A DNA stretch of 64,000 bases from Pseudomonas putida (GTDB lineage Bacteria > Pseudomonadota > Gammaproteobacteria > Pseudomonadales > Pseudomonadaceae). Positions 9,977 to 19,700 of the stretch are shown piece after piece. The stretch is from positions 682,001 through 746,000 of the forward strand of contig NZ_MINI01000038.1 in NCBI RefSeq assembly GCF_002906855.1, given 5' to 3'. Both the position numbers and the translations under genes were made by a program. The number at the start of each line of letters is the position of its first letter. Within the stretch, counting starts at the first letter, position 1. A model generated the notes under the pieces. It saw nothing but the letters and a program-made list of their open reading frames with translations. It was not told where the DNA came from and made no database searches.

Positions 9977-10080
9977 CTGGCCGAAATACGCGGTCATGTG
10001 GCGCTCACCTGCAGCCCTTTTCCTATGCAAGTCAACGACCCCTAGCTATCATGCCAGCCTTATTCCAAGTCGAGACTGGC

Positions 10081-11040
10081 ATGCTGAAGTTGTTGAATCT
10101 CCTCAAGGATGGCCGGTTCCATTCCGGAGAAACCTTGGGGGCAGCCCTCGGGGTAAGTCGCAGCGCCGTTTGGAAACAGCTGCAACACCTGGAAAGTGAG
10201 CTGAACCTGACCATTCATAAAGTTCGTGGGCGTGGCTACCAGTTGTCGGCGCCGCTGAGCTTGCTTGATGCGCAGGCGATCGCAGAGTTCTCCGAAGGTG
10301 AGCGCTGGCCCGTTTTCATCCATGAAACCATCGATTCGACCAATGCCGAAGGCTTGCGCCTTGCCAGCGAGGGGCAAACAGCGCCATTTCTGGTCCTGGC
10401 TGAGCGCCAGAGTGCCGGGCGTGGGCGACGCGGTCGCATGTGGATAAGTCCATTTGCAGAAAACCTCTATTACAGCCTGGTCTTGCGCGTCGATGGTGGC
10501 ATGCGTCAGCTGGAGGGCCTCAGCCTGGTGGTCGGGTTGGCCGTGATGCGTACGCTGCAGGGGTTTAACGTAAAGGACGTGGGGTTGAAGTGGCCCAACG
10601 ATGTCCTGGTTCGCGGACAGAAGATCACCGGCATTCTCCTTGAGCTTGTGGGTGATCCTGCAGACGTCTGTCATGTCGTGCTTGGCATCGGCATCAATGT
10701 GAACATGCAAGTCAATGATCAGGTCGATCAGCAGTGGACCTCGATGCGACGTGAAGTTGGCGTGACAATTGATCGCAACCGGCTGGTGGCCATGCTCAGC
10801 CAGCAGTTGCAACATGAATTGGCCCGTCATCGACGCTACGGTTTTGCGGCATTCCAGGAAGAATGGGAGCAAGCGCATCTGTGGCAGGGGTGTAATGTGT
10901 CTCTCATTGCGGGTACCAGCCGCATCGATGGTGTGGTGCTGGGCGTGGACGGGCAGGGCGGCTTGCGCCTTGAGGTCGACGGTGTGGAAAAGAGCTTCAG
11001 TGGTGGTGAGCTCAGTTTGAGGTTGCGTGATGATTCTTGA
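10081..11040 (+). CDS. birA: Bifunctional biotin--[acetyl-CoA-carboxylase] ligase / biotin operon repressor
   Basis: BirA makes biotinoyl-5'-AMP and biotinylates BCCP, and may repress biotin genes. The 319-residue protein has an N-terminal winged-helix domain ([20 protein letters not shown]), the biotinoyl-AMP loop GRGRRGR, the KWPNDV and TGILLE motifs, and a C-terminal SH3-like cap. The DNA-binding domain means it belongs to the dual-function class. I chose the ATG at 10081; the in-frame ATG at 10051 adds ten residues outside the wing. The gene overlaps coaX by 11 nt. Confidence 0.95.
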   Translation: MLKLLNLLKDGRFHSGETLGAALGVSRSAVWKQLQHLESELNLTIHKVRGRGYQLSAPLSLLDAQAIAEFSEGERWPVFIHETIDSTNAEGLRLASEGQTAPFLVLAERQSAGRGRRGRMWISPFAENLYYSLVLRVDGGMRQLEGLSLVVGLAVMRTLQGFNVKDVGLKWPNDVLVRGQKITGILLELVGDPADVCHVVLGIGINVNMQVNDQVDQQWTSMRREVGVTIDRNRLVAMLSQQLQHELARHRRYGFAAFQEEWEQAHLWQGCNVSLIAGTSRIDGVVLGVDGQGGLRLEVDGVEKSFSGGELSLRLRDDS

Positions 11041-11779
11041 GCTCGATTGCGGTAACAGCTTCATCAAGTGGCGTGTCATTCACGCTGCCGACGCCACCAT
11101 TGTCGGTGGTGGTATTGTCGATTCGGACCAAGCACTGATAGGCGAGGTCGCGGCGCTCCCATCATTGCGCCTTACGGGCTGTCGAATCGTCAGTGTGCGT
11201 AGCGAGGATGAAACCGCAGCCCTCTGTGCACTGATTGCCAAGGCTTTTGCGGTCGTTGCCAGTGTTGCCGAACCTGCGCAGGAGATGGCAGGTGTACGCA
11301 ATGGTTATGACGACTACCAGCGCCTCGGCATGGATCGCTGGCTGGCGGCATTGGGTGCGTTCCATCTCGCCAAGGGCGCGTGCCTGGTCATTGATCTGGG
11401 CACTGCGGCCAAGGCGGATTTCGTCTCGGCCGATGGTGAGCACCTGGGAGGATACATCTGCCCCGGAATGCCACTCATGCGTAGCCAACTGCGTACGCAT
11501 ACCCGCCGTATCCGCTACGACGACGCTTCGGCTGAGCGTGCCGTAAGCAGCCTTGTCCCAGGGCGCTCCACTGTAGAAGCAGTAGAGCGCGGTTGTGTAT
11601 TGATGCTTCAGGGTTTTGCCCGCACGCAGCTCGAGCAGGCTCGGGCCTTGTGGGGTGAAGACTTCACGGTGTTCCTGACAGGCGGGGATGCGCCGCTGGT
11701 GCGAGAGGCGGCGCCGCAGGCCAGGGTAGTCCCTGACCTGGTATTTGTCGGCCTGGCCATGGCCTGTCCACTGGACTGA
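11030..11779 (+). CDS. coaX: Type III pantothenate kinase
   Basis: CoaX phosphorylates pantothenate, the first step of CoA synthesis, and is not feedback-inhibited by CoA. The 249-residue ASKHA-fold protein starts [16 protein letters not shown] with the phosphate-1 motif (DCGNS). It has [10 protein letters not shown] and [13 protein letters not shown], then GGYICPG and FLTGGDA. The ATG at 11030 is preferred over an adjacent GTG at 11027. It overlaps the end of birA, so the two cofactor genes are translationally coupled. Confidence 0.95.
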   Translation: MILELDCGNSFIKWRVIHAADATIVGGGIVDSDQALIGEVAALPSLRLTGCRIVSVRSEDETAALCALIAKAFAVVASVAEPAQEMAGVRNGYDDYQRLGMDRWLAALGAFHLAKGACLVIDLGTAAKADFVSADGEHLGGYICPGMPLMRSQLRTHTRRIRYDDASAERAVSSLVPGRSTVEAVERGCVLMLQGFARTQLEQARALWGEDFTVFLTGGDAPLVREAAPQARVVPDLVFVGLAMACPLD

Positions 11780-11786
11780 GGTGCTT

Positions 11787-12212
11787 ATGCGTTGGTTGTT
11801 TCTGCTGTTGCTGGTGCTCAACGTCTTCTATTACGTGTGGCACCAACAGGAAGCCCCGCTCAAGGCGAAGGATGTCGCGCCGTTGTCGTTGTACAAAGGT
11901 AATCAGCAAGAGATTCGCCTGCTCAAGGAAACGGGAGCGTCTGCACCGCCCCGGCGACGTGACGAATGCCTGGTGGTAGGAGGGCTGGTTGCTCGCGATC
12001 AGCTCGATGCGTTGCGACAACGCCTGCTGACCCTGGATATCAATGCCGCGCCAGTGTCTGGCCAGCTACCTGGAGCCGAAGGTTTCTGGCTCAAGATTTC
12101 CCCGGAAAGCGAGCGTTTGCTGGACCAATCCGTCCTCGAGACTCTTTCCAACGATTTCAAAGACTTAAAACATAAAATTATTTTCTGCCAGGGTATTGCA
12201 ACTGGCGAATAG
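11787..12212 (+). CDS. SPOR-like single-pass membrane protein, function unknown
   Basis: This 141-residue protein starts MRWLFLLLLVLNVFYYVWHQQ, one N-terminal transmembrane helix (residues ~3-19). A charged linker follows. The C-terminal ~75-residue region begins with DECLVVGGLVARDQLDALRQRL and resembles a SPOR (peptidoglycan-binding) fold. It follows coaX by 7 nt, so it is probably the third gene of the birA-coaX unit. A longer start at 11745 lies inside coaX and is less likely. A role at the septum is only an inference. Confidence 0.75.
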   Translation: MRWLFLLLLVLNVFYYVWHQQEAPLKAKDVAPLSLYKGNQQEIRLLKETGASAPPRRRDECLVVGGLVARDQLDALRQRLLTLDINAAPVSGQLPGAEGFWLKISPESERLLDQSVLETLSNDFKDLKHKIIFCQGIATGE

Positions 12213-12352
12213 CTTGATAGAATGGCGCCCGCTTCACAGGGAACACCACTCAGGTGGTAGATCCGGAAGCGAGTGTCAAAGCAGCTAAGTTTCAGATTTG
12301 ATTGAAAAAATTTGAAAAAAAGCTTGACACTAGGACGGCAGACAAATAGAAT
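12196..12352 (+). promoter_or_regulatory. Tandem promoters for the tRNA-tuf transcription unit
   Basis: Two sigma70-like promoters can be read. P1 is TTGCAA (12196-12201), 16 nt, TAGAAT (12218-12223), overlapping the end of the SPOR-like gene. P2 is a consensus TTGACA (12324-12329), 17 nt, TAGAAT (12347-12352), 14 nt before tRNA-Tyr. Both -10 boxes are followed by G/C-rich discriminators, as expected for stringently controlled stable-RNA genes. Confidence 0.75.
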
Positions 12353-12365
12353 GCCGGCCACATCT

Positions 12366-12449
12366 GGAGGGATTCCCGAGCGGTCAAAGGGGACGGACTG
12401 TAAATCCGTTGCGAGAGCTTCGAAGGTTCGAATCCTTCTCCCTCCACCA
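12366..12449 (+). tRNA. tRNA-Tyr (GTA)
   Basis: Acceptor stem GGAGGGA/TCCCTCC with encoded CCA, a long class II variable arm, and anticodon GTA in GGACTGTAAATCC. It is the first gene of the tRNA-tuf unit. Confidence 0.97.
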
Positions 12450-12473
12450 GTTTTAGCGAGAGCCGCAAGCTCC

Positions 12474-12547
<74 letters not shown>

Positions 12548-12576
12548 AGTTTGCTGGATTTTGCGCAAAGTGTTTC

Positions 12577-12652
12577 GCTCTTGTAGCTCAGTTGGTAGAG
12601 CACACCCTTGGTAAGGGTGAGGTCAGCGGTTCAAGTCCGCTCAAGAGCTCCA
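12577..12652 (+). tRNA. tRNA-Thr (GGT)
   Basis: Acceptor stem GCTCTTG/CAAGAGC with encoded CCA. The anticodon loop TTGGTAA gives anticodon GGT. Confidence 0.97.
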
Positions 12653-12659
12653 TATAAAC

Positions 12660-12692
12660 AAGGCAGATATGAAAATATCTGCCTTTGTTTTA
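12660..12692 (+). terminator. Hairpin with T run between tRNA-Thr and tuf (possible attenuator)
   Basis: AAGGCAGATAT-GAAA-ATATCTGCCTTTGTTTT has an 11-bp stem, a GAAA tetraloop and a T-rich tail. It lies inside the tRNA-tuf unit, so it probably reduces readthrough into tuf or sets a processed 3' end for the tRNAs. Confidence 0.7.
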
Positions 12693-12731
12693 TCAGCGTA
12701 AGACTATTTTCTTCTGCGGAGGATTGTATCG

Positions 12732-13013
12732 ATGGCTAAGGAAAAGTTTGATCGTTCCCTTCCCCACGTTAACGTCGGCACTATCGGCCATGTTGACCAC
12801 GGTAAGACCACTCTGACCGCAGCTCTGACTCGCGTCTGCTCCGAAGTTTTCGGTTCGGCCGTCGTTGAGTTCGACAAAATCGACTCGGCTCCAGACATTC
12901 AGATGACTGTTACCCTGATCAAGACCATCGCAATGGAAGACGGTCTGCGCTTCGCTATCCGTGAAGGCGGTCGTACCGTCGGCGCCGGCGTCGTAGCAAA
13001 AATTATTGAATAA
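12732..13013 (+). CDS. tuf: Elongation factor Tu, internally deleted (copy 1)
   Basis: The reading frame encodes only 93 residues. It joins the first ~54 residues of EF-Tu (including the P-loop GHVDHGKT and ending FDKIDSAP) in frame to the last ~39 residues (starting [11 protein letters not shown] and ending [10 protein letters not shown]). Full EF-Tu is about 397 residues. The DxxG and NKxD GTP motifs, all of domain 2 and most of domain 3 are missing, so this product cannot work as EF-Tu. The second copy at 28414 has the same junction. GGAGG precedes the ATG. I regard an assembly collapse as the likeliest cause. Confidence 0.9.
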   Translation: MAKEKFDRSLPHVNVGTIGHVDHGKTTLTAALTRVCSEVFGSAVVEFDKIDSAPDIQMTVTLIKTIAMEDGLRFAIREGGRTVGAGVVAKIIE

Positions 13014-13017
13014 GTAG

Positions 13018-13057
13018 TTGATTTTCCTAATCAGGCCGGTATAATGGCCGGCCTGAT
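13018..13057 (+). promoter_or_regulatory. Promoter inside a palindrome upstream of tRNA-Trp
   Basis: A -35-like TTGATT (13018-13023) and TATAAT (13040-13045) are 16 nt apart. The TATAAT lies in the 8-nt loop of a perfect 10-bp inverted repeat, ATCAGGCCGG (13030-13039) / CCGGCCTGAT (13048-13057). The same element could serve as a factor-dependent 3' end for tuf. It starts just after the tuf stop and ends 10 nt before tRNA-Trp. Confidence 0.65.
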
Positions 13058-13067
13058 ACAGCGTTAC

Positions 13068-13143
13068 AGGTCAGTAGCTCAATTGGCAGAGCGACGGTCT
13101 CCAAAACCGTAGGTTGGGGGTTCGATTCCCTCCTGACCTGCCA
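13068..13143 (+). tRNA. tRNA-Trp (CCA)
   Basis: Acceptor stem AGGTCAG/CTGACCT, discriminator G, encoded CCA, and anticodon loop CTCCAAA with anticodon CCA. It leads into secE-nusG, the usual gammaproteobacterial order. Confidence 0.97.
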
Positions 13144-13187
13144 TTTCACCTCGGTGTGATGGCTTTCTTCTTACAGGATCCTCCTCG

Positions 13188-13556
13188 ATGACCCCCAAAA
13201 CTGAAGCCCAAGAATCGCGTTTTGATCTGTTCAAGTGGCTGGCTGTAGTGGCTTTGGTGGTTGTTGGTGTCGTGGGTAATCAATATTACTCCGCTTCTCC
13301 GATTCTGTATCGCGTCCTTGCACTTCTCGCCCTGGCTGCTGTCGCAGGCTTTGTAGCTCTGCAGACTGCGAAGGGTAAGTCGTTCTTTGCGCTGGCGAAG
13401 GAAGCTCGTACCGAGATCCGTAAAGTCGTGTGGCCGACCCGCCAGGAAACCACCCAGACCACGCTGATTGTCGTGGCTGTCGTGCTGGTTATGGCACTGC
13501 TGCTGTGGGGTCTTGATTCCCTGCTCGGCTGGGCGGTCTCCCTGATCGTTGGCTAA
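13188..13556 (+). CDS. secE: Preprotein translocase subunit SecE
   Basis: SecE stabilises the SecY channel in the inner membrane. The 122-residue protein has three hydrophobic segments, the long form typical of gammaproteobacteria. The essential C-terminal part begins with the amphipathic ARTEIRKVVWPTRQET and ends in the third helix. It is co-transcribed with nusG (9-nt gap). Its partner SecY is encoded at 38065. Confidence 0.97.
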   Translation: MTPKTEAQESRFDLFKWLAVVALVVVGVVGNQYYSASPILYRVLALLALAAVAGFVALQTAKGKSFFALAKEARTEIRKVVWPTRQETTQTTLIVVAVVLVMALLLWGLDSLLGWAVSLIVG

Positions 13557-13565
13557 AGGTGTCCC

Positions 13566-14099
13566 GTGGCTAAGCGTTGGTATGTTGTGCATGCTTACTC
13601 GGGTTACGAGAAGCATGTAATGCGCTCCCTGATCGAGCGTGTGAAGCTGGCTGGCATGGAAGACGGTTTCGGCGAGATCCTGGTCCCGACCGAAGAAGTC
13701 GTTGAAATGCGCAACGGCCAGAAGCGCAAGAGTGAGCGCAAATTCTTCCCTGGCTATGTACTGGTCCAGATGGAGATGAACGAAGGGACTTGGCACTTGG
13801 TCAAGGACACCCCTCGTGTGATGGGCTTCATCGGTGGTACTGCAGACAAGCCTGCGCCGATTACCGATAAAGAAGCTGAGGCTATCCTGCGTCGCGTTGC
13901 CGACGGTAGTGACAAGCCGAAGCCGAAGACGCTGTTCGAGCCAGGTGAAGTGGTTCGTGTCATTGACGGTCCGTTCGCTGACTTCAATGGTAGTGTCGAA
14001 GAGGTTAACTACGAGAAGAGCCGCCTGCAGGTTGCAGTGCTCATTTTCGGTCGCTCTACTCCGGTGGAGCTCGAGTTCAGCCAGGTCGAAAAGGTCTAG
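13566..14099 (+). CDS. nusG: Transcription termination/antitermination protein NusG
   Basis: NusG binds RNA polymerase and couples it to Rho or to the ribosome through S10. The 177-residue protein has the NGN domain ([18 protein letters not shown]) and the C-terminal KOW domain ([22 protein letters not shown]). The start is GTG. A terminator-like hairpin follows, but the ribosomal protein genes continue on the same strand. Confidence 0.97.
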   Translation: MAKRWYVVHAYSGYEKHVMRSLIERVKLAGMEDGFGEILVPTEEVVEMRNGQKRKSERKFFPGYVLVQMEMNEGTWHLVKDTPRVMGFIGGTADKPAPITDKEAEAILRRVADGSDKPKPKTLFEPGEVVRVIDGPFADFNGSVEEVNYEKSRLQVAVLIFGRSTPVELEFSQVEKV

Positions 14100-14117
14100 G
14101 CGGACGAAGCATCCCAT

Positions 14118-14150
14118 ACCCCGCAGCCCTGTGTGCTGCGGGGTTTTGTC
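14118..14150 (+). terminator. Terminator after nusG
   Basis: The stem ACCCCGCAG/CTGCGGGGT is followed by TTTG, between nusG and rplK. It separates secE-nusG from rplKAJL-rpoBC, perhaps only partly. Confidence 0.8.
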
Positions 14151-14218
14151 GTCACTGGGATAAAACGCAAGTCATCCGGGGAGCCAATAGGCGTTCGTAC
14201 CCGATTTTGGAGTAGCTC

Positions 14219-14650
14219 ATGGCTAAGAAGATTCAGGCTTACATCAAGCTGCAAGTTAAGGCCGGCCAGGCCAACCCAAGCCCACCCGTCGGTCCAGCTC
14301 TGGGCCAACACGGTGTGAACATCATGGAGTTCTGCAAGGCCTTCAACGCCCGTACTCAGGGTCAAGAAGCCGGCCTGCCGACTCCAGTGATCATCACTGT
14401 CTACAGCGACCGTAGCTTCACCTTCGAGACCAAGAGCACCCCTGCCTCGGTTCTGCTGAAGAAAGCTGCTGGCCTGACCAGTGGTTCGGCTCGCCCGAAC
14501 ACCGTTAAAGTCGGTACCGTTACCCGTGCTCAGCTGGAAGATATCGCCAAAGCTAAACAGGCTGATCTGACTGCCGCTGACCTGGACGCAGCTGTACGCA
14601 CCATCGCTGGCTCTGCCCGCAGCATGGGCCTGAACGTGGAGGGTGTGTAA
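14219..14650 (+). CDS. rplK: 50S ribosomal protein L11
   Basis: L11 forms the GTPase-associated centre with L10/L12 and is needed for RelA activation. The 143-residue protein has the proline-rich N-terminal [21 protein letters not shown], the segment that senses factors, and the C-terminal 23S-binding domain. Its stop codon overlaps the ATG of rplA by one base, so the two are translationally coupled. Confidence 0.98.
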   Translation: MAKKIQAYIKLQVKAGQANPSPPVGPALGQHGVNIMEFCKAFNARTQGQEAGLPTPVIITVYSDRSFTFETKSTPASVLLKKAAGLTSGSARPNTVKVGTVTRAQLEDIAKAKQADLTAADLDAAVRTIAGSARSMGLNVEGV

Positions 14651-15345
14651 TGGCTAAGCTGACCAAGCGCCAAAAGGCAATCGCCGAGAAAATCGAAGCA
14701 GGCAAGGCCTACAACTTCGAAGAAGCTGCAACCCTGCTCGCTTCGCTGCCGGCTGCCAAATTCGTAGAATCCTACGACATCGCCGTTAACCTCGGTGTTG
14801 ACCCGCGTAAATCCGACCAGGTCGTTCGTAGCGCTACCGTGCTGCCACACGGCACTGGCAAGACCGTACGTGTTGCTGTCTTCACCCAGGGTCCAGCTGC
14901 TGAAGCCGCTCTGGCTGCCGGCGCTGACCGTGTAGGTATGGACGATCTGGCTGCCGAAATGAAAGGCGGCGACCTGAACTATGACGTCGTCATCGCATCG
15001 CCTGATGCCATGCGCGTTGTAGGTCAGCTGGGTCAGGTTCTGGGTCCTCGCGGCCTGATGCCTAACCCGAAAGTTGGTACCGTGACTCCAGACGTAGCCG
15101 GCGCTGTCAAAAACGCCAAGGCTGGTCAGGTTCGCTACCGTACCGACAAAAACGGTATCATCCACACCTCCGTTGGCAAAATCGGCTTCGAAGCTGACAA
15201 GCTGAAGGAAAACGTTGAAGCCCTGATCGCTGATCTGAAGCGTATCAAGCCGGCCTCTTCGAAAGGTATCTACGTTAAGCGCGTTACCCTGAGCACCACC
15301 ATGGGCCCAGGTCTGGTCATCGATCAGAGCTCGCTGAACGTGTAA
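14650..15345 (+). CDS. rplA: 50S ribosomal protein L1
   Basis: L1 builds the mobile stalk at the E site and, in related bacteria, represses translation of the L11-L1 mRNA. The 231-residue protein has the family signature in the [19 protein letters not shown] region. Start overlaps the rplK stop. A structured leader separates it from rplJ. Confidence 0.98.
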   Translation: MAKLTKRQKAIAEKIEAGKAYNFEEAATLLASLPAAKFVESYDIAVNLGVDPRKSDQVVRSATVLPHGTGKTVRVAVFTQGPAAEAALAAGADRVGMDDLAAEMKGGDLNYDVVIASPDAMRVVGQLGQVLGPRGLMPNPKVGTVTPDVAGAVKNAKAGQVRYRTDKNGIIHTSVGKIGFEADKLKENVEALIADLKRIKPASSKGIYVKRVTLSTTMGPGLVIDQSSLNV

Positions 15346-15350
15346 GAACA

Positions 15351-15520
15351 TGGTGGCGCGACGTGTCGCGCCACCAGCAAAAATTGGGGTCCCTGCCTGG
15401 CGGGGGCTATCCAAGACCGTAGGCGGCGCAAGCCTTAAAATACCAGCCCACGCAGATGGTGCTCCCGATTCGTTTATCGAATCAGACACCAAAACGACAT
15501 CCGGCTTCGGCCAGATGAAA
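15351..15520 (+). promoter_or_regulatory. rplJ leader, probable L10(L12)4 autoregulatory RNA
   Basis: The 198-nt rplA-rplJ gap holds no ORF. It opens with a 12-bp hairpin TGGTGGCGCGAC/GTCGCGCCACCA (15351-15376). A G/C-rich structured stretch follows (around GCCTGGCGGGGGC and GTAGGCGGCGC). Position and size match the L10 leader of gammaproteobacteria, where L10-L12 binds its own mRNA to limit translation. The regulatory role is inferred from position. Confidence 0.65.
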
Positions 15521-15543
15521 CGGTAGAAACCAGGAGTAAACCC

Positions 15544-16044
15544 GTGGCAATTAAACTCGAAGACAAGAAGGCCATCGTCGCTGAAGTCAACGAGGCTGCC
15601 AAAGTCGCTCTGTCCGCTGTCGTGGCCGATGCCCGCGGTGTGACTGTAAGCGCAATGACCGGACTCCGTAAAGAGGCCCGCGAAGCTGGCGTTTACGTAC
15701 GTGTCGTACGTAACACCCTGCTCAAGCGCGCTGTTGAAGGCACCGAATTCTCGATCCTCAACGACGCGTTCAAAGGCCCGACCCTGATTGCTTTCTCCAA
15801 CGAACACCCGGGCGCTGCTGCCCGACTGTTCAAAGAGTTCGCCAAGGGTCAGGACAAGTTCGAGATCAAGGCAGCCGCATTTGACGGCAATCTGATTGCA
15901 GCGAACCAGATCGACGTGTTGGCTTCCCTGCCGACCCGCGACGAAGCTATTGCACGACTGATGAGCGTTATTCAAGGCGCCACCAGCAAGCTGGCTCGTA
16001 CTCTGGCAGCCATTCGCGACCAGAAAGAAGCTACCGCTGCCTAA
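15544..16044 (+). CDS. rplJ: 50S ribosomal protein L10
   Basis: L10 anchors the L7/L12 stalk dimers on 23S rRNA. The 166-residue protein starts at a GTG preceded by AGGAG and reads [20 protein letters not shown]. The rRNA-binding N-terminal domain contains [15 protein letters not shown], and the C-terminal helix binds L12. It follows the long structured leader thought to mediate autoregulation. Confidence 0.97.
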   Translation: MAIKLEDKKAIVAEVNEAAKVALSAVVADARGVTVSAMTGLRKEAREAGVYVRVVRNTLLKRAVEGTEFSILNDAFKGPTLIAFSNEHPGAAARLFKEFAKGQDKFEIKAAAFDGNLIAANQIDVLASLPTRDEAIARLMSVIQGATSKLARTLAAIRDQKEATAA

Positions 16045-16121
16045 GGCACGCGAATTCTTTCAAAATCATACGTTTAATTTGATGGCTGCGTAGGCTGTCA
16101 CCCCAATACAGGATTTAAGTC

Positions 16122-16487
16122 ATGTCTCTGACTAACGAACAAATCATCGAAGCAATCGGCCAGAAAACCGTTCTGGAAGTTGTTGAGCTGATCAAAGCTA
16201 TGGAAGAAACCTTCGGCGTTACCGCTGCTGTTGCCGCTGCTGGCCCAGCTGCTGCTGCTGCCGTTGTCGAAGAGCAGACCGAGTTCAACGTTGTTCTGGT
16301 TGAAGCCGGCGACAAGAAAGTGAACGTGATCAAAGCCGTTCGCGAACTGACCGGTCTGGGCCTGAAAGAAGCCAAAGAGAAAGTCGATGGCGCTCCTCAG
16401 GTTGTAGCTGAAGGCGTTTCGAAAGAAGCCGCTGAAGACGCTAAGAAGAAGCTGGAAGAAGCAGGCGCTAAAGTCGAGCTGAAGTAA
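16122..16487 (+). CDS. rplL: 50S ribosomal protein L7/L12
   Basis: This is the multi-copy stalk protein that recruits translation GTPases. The 121-residue protein has an N-terminal dimerisation helix region, an Ala-rich hinge (residues ~33-50, alternating [13 protein letters not shown]) and the C-terminal domain with [15 protein letters not shown]. It is followed by a hairpin that resembles the rplL-rpoB attenuator known in E. coli. Confidence 0.98.
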
Positions 16488-16532
16488 TTTCGACTTTGCG
16501 ATGCCAGCCTGAGCGTTGAGCGAAAGGCTGAT

Positions 16533-16561
16533 GGCTGGTGGCTTATGCCACCGGCCTTTTT
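16533..16561 (+). terminator. rplL-rpoB intercistronic attenuator/terminator
   Basis: The stem GGCTGGTGGC-TTAT-GCCACCGGCC is followed by T5, 46 nt after rplL. Because rpoB lies downstream on the same strand without an obvious new promoter, partial termination is the likely role, lowering RNA polymerase relative to ribosomal protein output. Confidence 0.8.
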
Positions 16562-16706
16562 CCGTTATTGGTGGCTGGTCAAGCCGGCCCCGATAACACG
16601 CTGCAAGACACCCATGTGGGTGCGCAAACCAAGGGGTTTGCACGATTTTCTGGCTGCTCCCGCCGGGAGAAGCCAAACAAGCAGGTGACCAAGCTGGGGA
16701 ACGCTG

Positions 16707-19700
16707 ATGGCTTACTCATACACTGAGAAAAAACGTATCCGCAAGGACTTTAGCAAGTTGCCGGACGTCATGGATGTGCCATATCTTCTGGCCATCCAGC
16801 TGGATTCGTATCGCGAATTCCTGCAAGCGGGAGCATCCAAGGATCAGTTCCGTGACGTCGGCCTGCACGCGGCCTTCAAGTCGGTATTCCCGATCATCAG
16901 CTACTCCGGCAATGCTGCCCTGGAGTACGTAGGCTACCGCCTGGGCGATCCCGCCTTCGATGTGAAGGAATGTGTCCTGCGTGGCGTGACCTTCGCGGTC
17001 CCACTGCGGGTCAAGGTGCGCCTGATCATCTTCGACAAGGAATCGTCGAACAAAGCGATCAAGGACATCAAAGAGCAAGAAGTCTACATGGGTGAAATCC
17101 CCCTGATGACTGAGAACGGTACCTTCGTTATCAACGGTACCGAACGAGTAATCGTTTCCCAGCTGCACCGTTCGCCTGGTGTGTTCTTCGACCACGACCG
17201 TGGCAAGACGCACAGCTCCGGCAAGCTGCTGTACTCCGCTCGCATCATCCCTTACCGCGGTTCGTGGCTGGACTTCGAGTTCGACCCGAAAGACTGCGTG
17301 TTCGTGCGTATCGACCGTCGCCGCAAATTGCCGGCCTCGGTACTGCTGCGCGCGCTGGGTTACAGCACGGAAGAAGTGCTCAACACCTTCTACACCACCA
17401 ACGTATTCCACATTTCCGGCGAAAAACTCAGCCTGGAACTGGTACCTCAGCGTCTGCGTGGTGAAGTCGCGGTCATGGACATCCATGACGACAGCGGCAA
17501 GGTCATTGTCGAGCAGGGTCGTCGTATTACCGCGCGTCACGTCAATCAGCTCGAGAAGGCTGGTGTCAACCAGCTGGACGTGCCGATGGAATACGTCCTC
17601 GGTCGTACCACCGCCAAGGCCATCGTTCACCCGGCGACTGGCGAGATCCTGGCCGAGTGCAACACCGAGCTGACCACCGAGCTGCTGATCAAGATCGCCA
17701 AGGCTCAGGTTGTCCGCATCGAGACCCTGTACACCAACGACATCGACTGCGGTCCATTCATCTCGGATACCCTGAAGATCGACACCACCAGCAACCAGCT
17801 GGAAGCTCTGGTCGAGATCTACCGCATGATGCGTCCAGGCGAGCCGCCGACCAAGGATGCTGCCGAGACCCTGTTCAACAACCTGTTCTTCAGCGCCGAG
17901 CGTTACGACCTGTCCGCCGTTGGCCGCATGAAGTTCAACCGTCGTATCGGTCGTACCGAGATCGAAGGTTCGGGCGTGCTGAGCAAGGAAGACATCGTTG
18001 AGGTTCTGAAGACCCTGGTCGATATCCGTAACGGCAAAGGCATCGTCGACGACATCGACCACCTGGGTAACCGTCGCGTTCGTTGCGTTGGCGAGATGGC
18101 CGAGAACCAGTTCCGCGTTGGCCTGGTACGTGTTGAGCGTGCGGTCAAGGAACGTCTGTCGATGGCGGAAAGCGAAGGCCTGATGCCGCAAGACCTGATC
18201 AACGCCAAGCCGGTAGCGGCGGCGGTGAAGGAGTTCTTCGGTTCCAGCCAGCTCTCGCAGTTCATGGACCAGAACAACCCGCTCTCCGAGATTACCCACA
18301 AGCGCCGTGTTTCCGCACTCGGCCCTGGCGGTCTGACCCGTGAGCGTGCTGGCTTCGAAGTCCGTGACGTACACCCGACCCACTACGGCCGCGTGTGCCC
18401 GATCGAGACCCCTGAAGGTCCGAACATCGGTCTGATCAACTCCCTGGCAGCCTATGCCCGCACCAACCAGTACGGCTTCCTGGAAAGCCCGTACCGCGTG
18501 GTGAAGGAAGGCGTGGTCAGCGACGACATCGTGTTCCTGTCCGCCATCGAAGAAGCCGATCACGTCATCGCCCAGGCCTCGGCCGCGATGAACGAGAAGA
18601 AGCAGCTGATCGATGAGCTGGTAGCCGTTCGTCACCTGAACGAATTCACCGTCAAGGCGCCGGAAGACGTCACCCTGATGGACGTTTCGCCGAAGCAGGT
18701 TGTTTCTGTTGCTGCGTCGCTGATTCCGTTCCTCGAGCACGACGACGCCAACCGTGCATTGATGGGTTCCAACATGCAGCGTCAGGCTGTGCCAACCCTG
18801 CGTGCCGACAAGCCGCTGGTAGGTACCGGCATGGAGCGCAACGTTGCCCGCGACTCCGGTGTCTGCGTGGTTGCTCGCCGCGGTGGTGTGATCGACTCGG
18901 TCGACGCCAGCCGTATCGTCGTTCGCGTTGCTGATGACGAAGTCGAGACCGGCGAAGCCGGTGTTGATATCTACAACCTGACCAAGTACACCCGTTCGAA
19001 CCAGAACACCTGCATCAACCAGCGTCCGCTGGTCAGCAAGGGTGACAAGGTTCAGCGTGGCGACATCATGGCCGACGGCCCGTCCACCGACATGGGTGAA
19101 CTGGCACTGGGTCAGAACATGCGCATCGCGTTCATGGCGTGGAACGGCTTCAACTTCGAAGACTCCATCTGCCTGTCCGAGCGTGTGGTTCAGGAAGACC
19201 GCTTCACCACCATCCACATCCAGGAACTGACCTGTGTGGCGCGTGACACCAAGCTTGGCCCAGAGGAAATCACTGCGGACATCCCGAACGTGGGTGAAGC
19301 CGCTCTGAACAAGCTGGACGAAGCCGGTATCGTCTACGTGGGTGCCGAAGTCGGCGCTGGCGACATCCTGGTCGGCAAGGTCACGCCAAAAGGCGAAACC
19401 CAGCTGACTCCGGAAGAAAAACTGCTGCGCGCAATCTTCGGTGAGAAGGCCAGCGACGTTAAGGACACCTCCCTGCGCGTGCCAACCGGCACCAAAGGTA
19501 CCGTCATCGACGTACAGGTCTTCACCCGTGATGGCGTCGAGCGCGATAGCCGAGCCCTGTCCATCGAGAAGATGCAGCTGGACGAGATCCGCAAGGACCT
19601 CAACGAAGAGTTCCGCATCGTCGAAGGTGCAACCTTCGAGCGTCTGCGTGCTGCCCTGAACGGCCAGGTGGTCGACGGTGGCGCGGGCCTGAAGAAAGGC

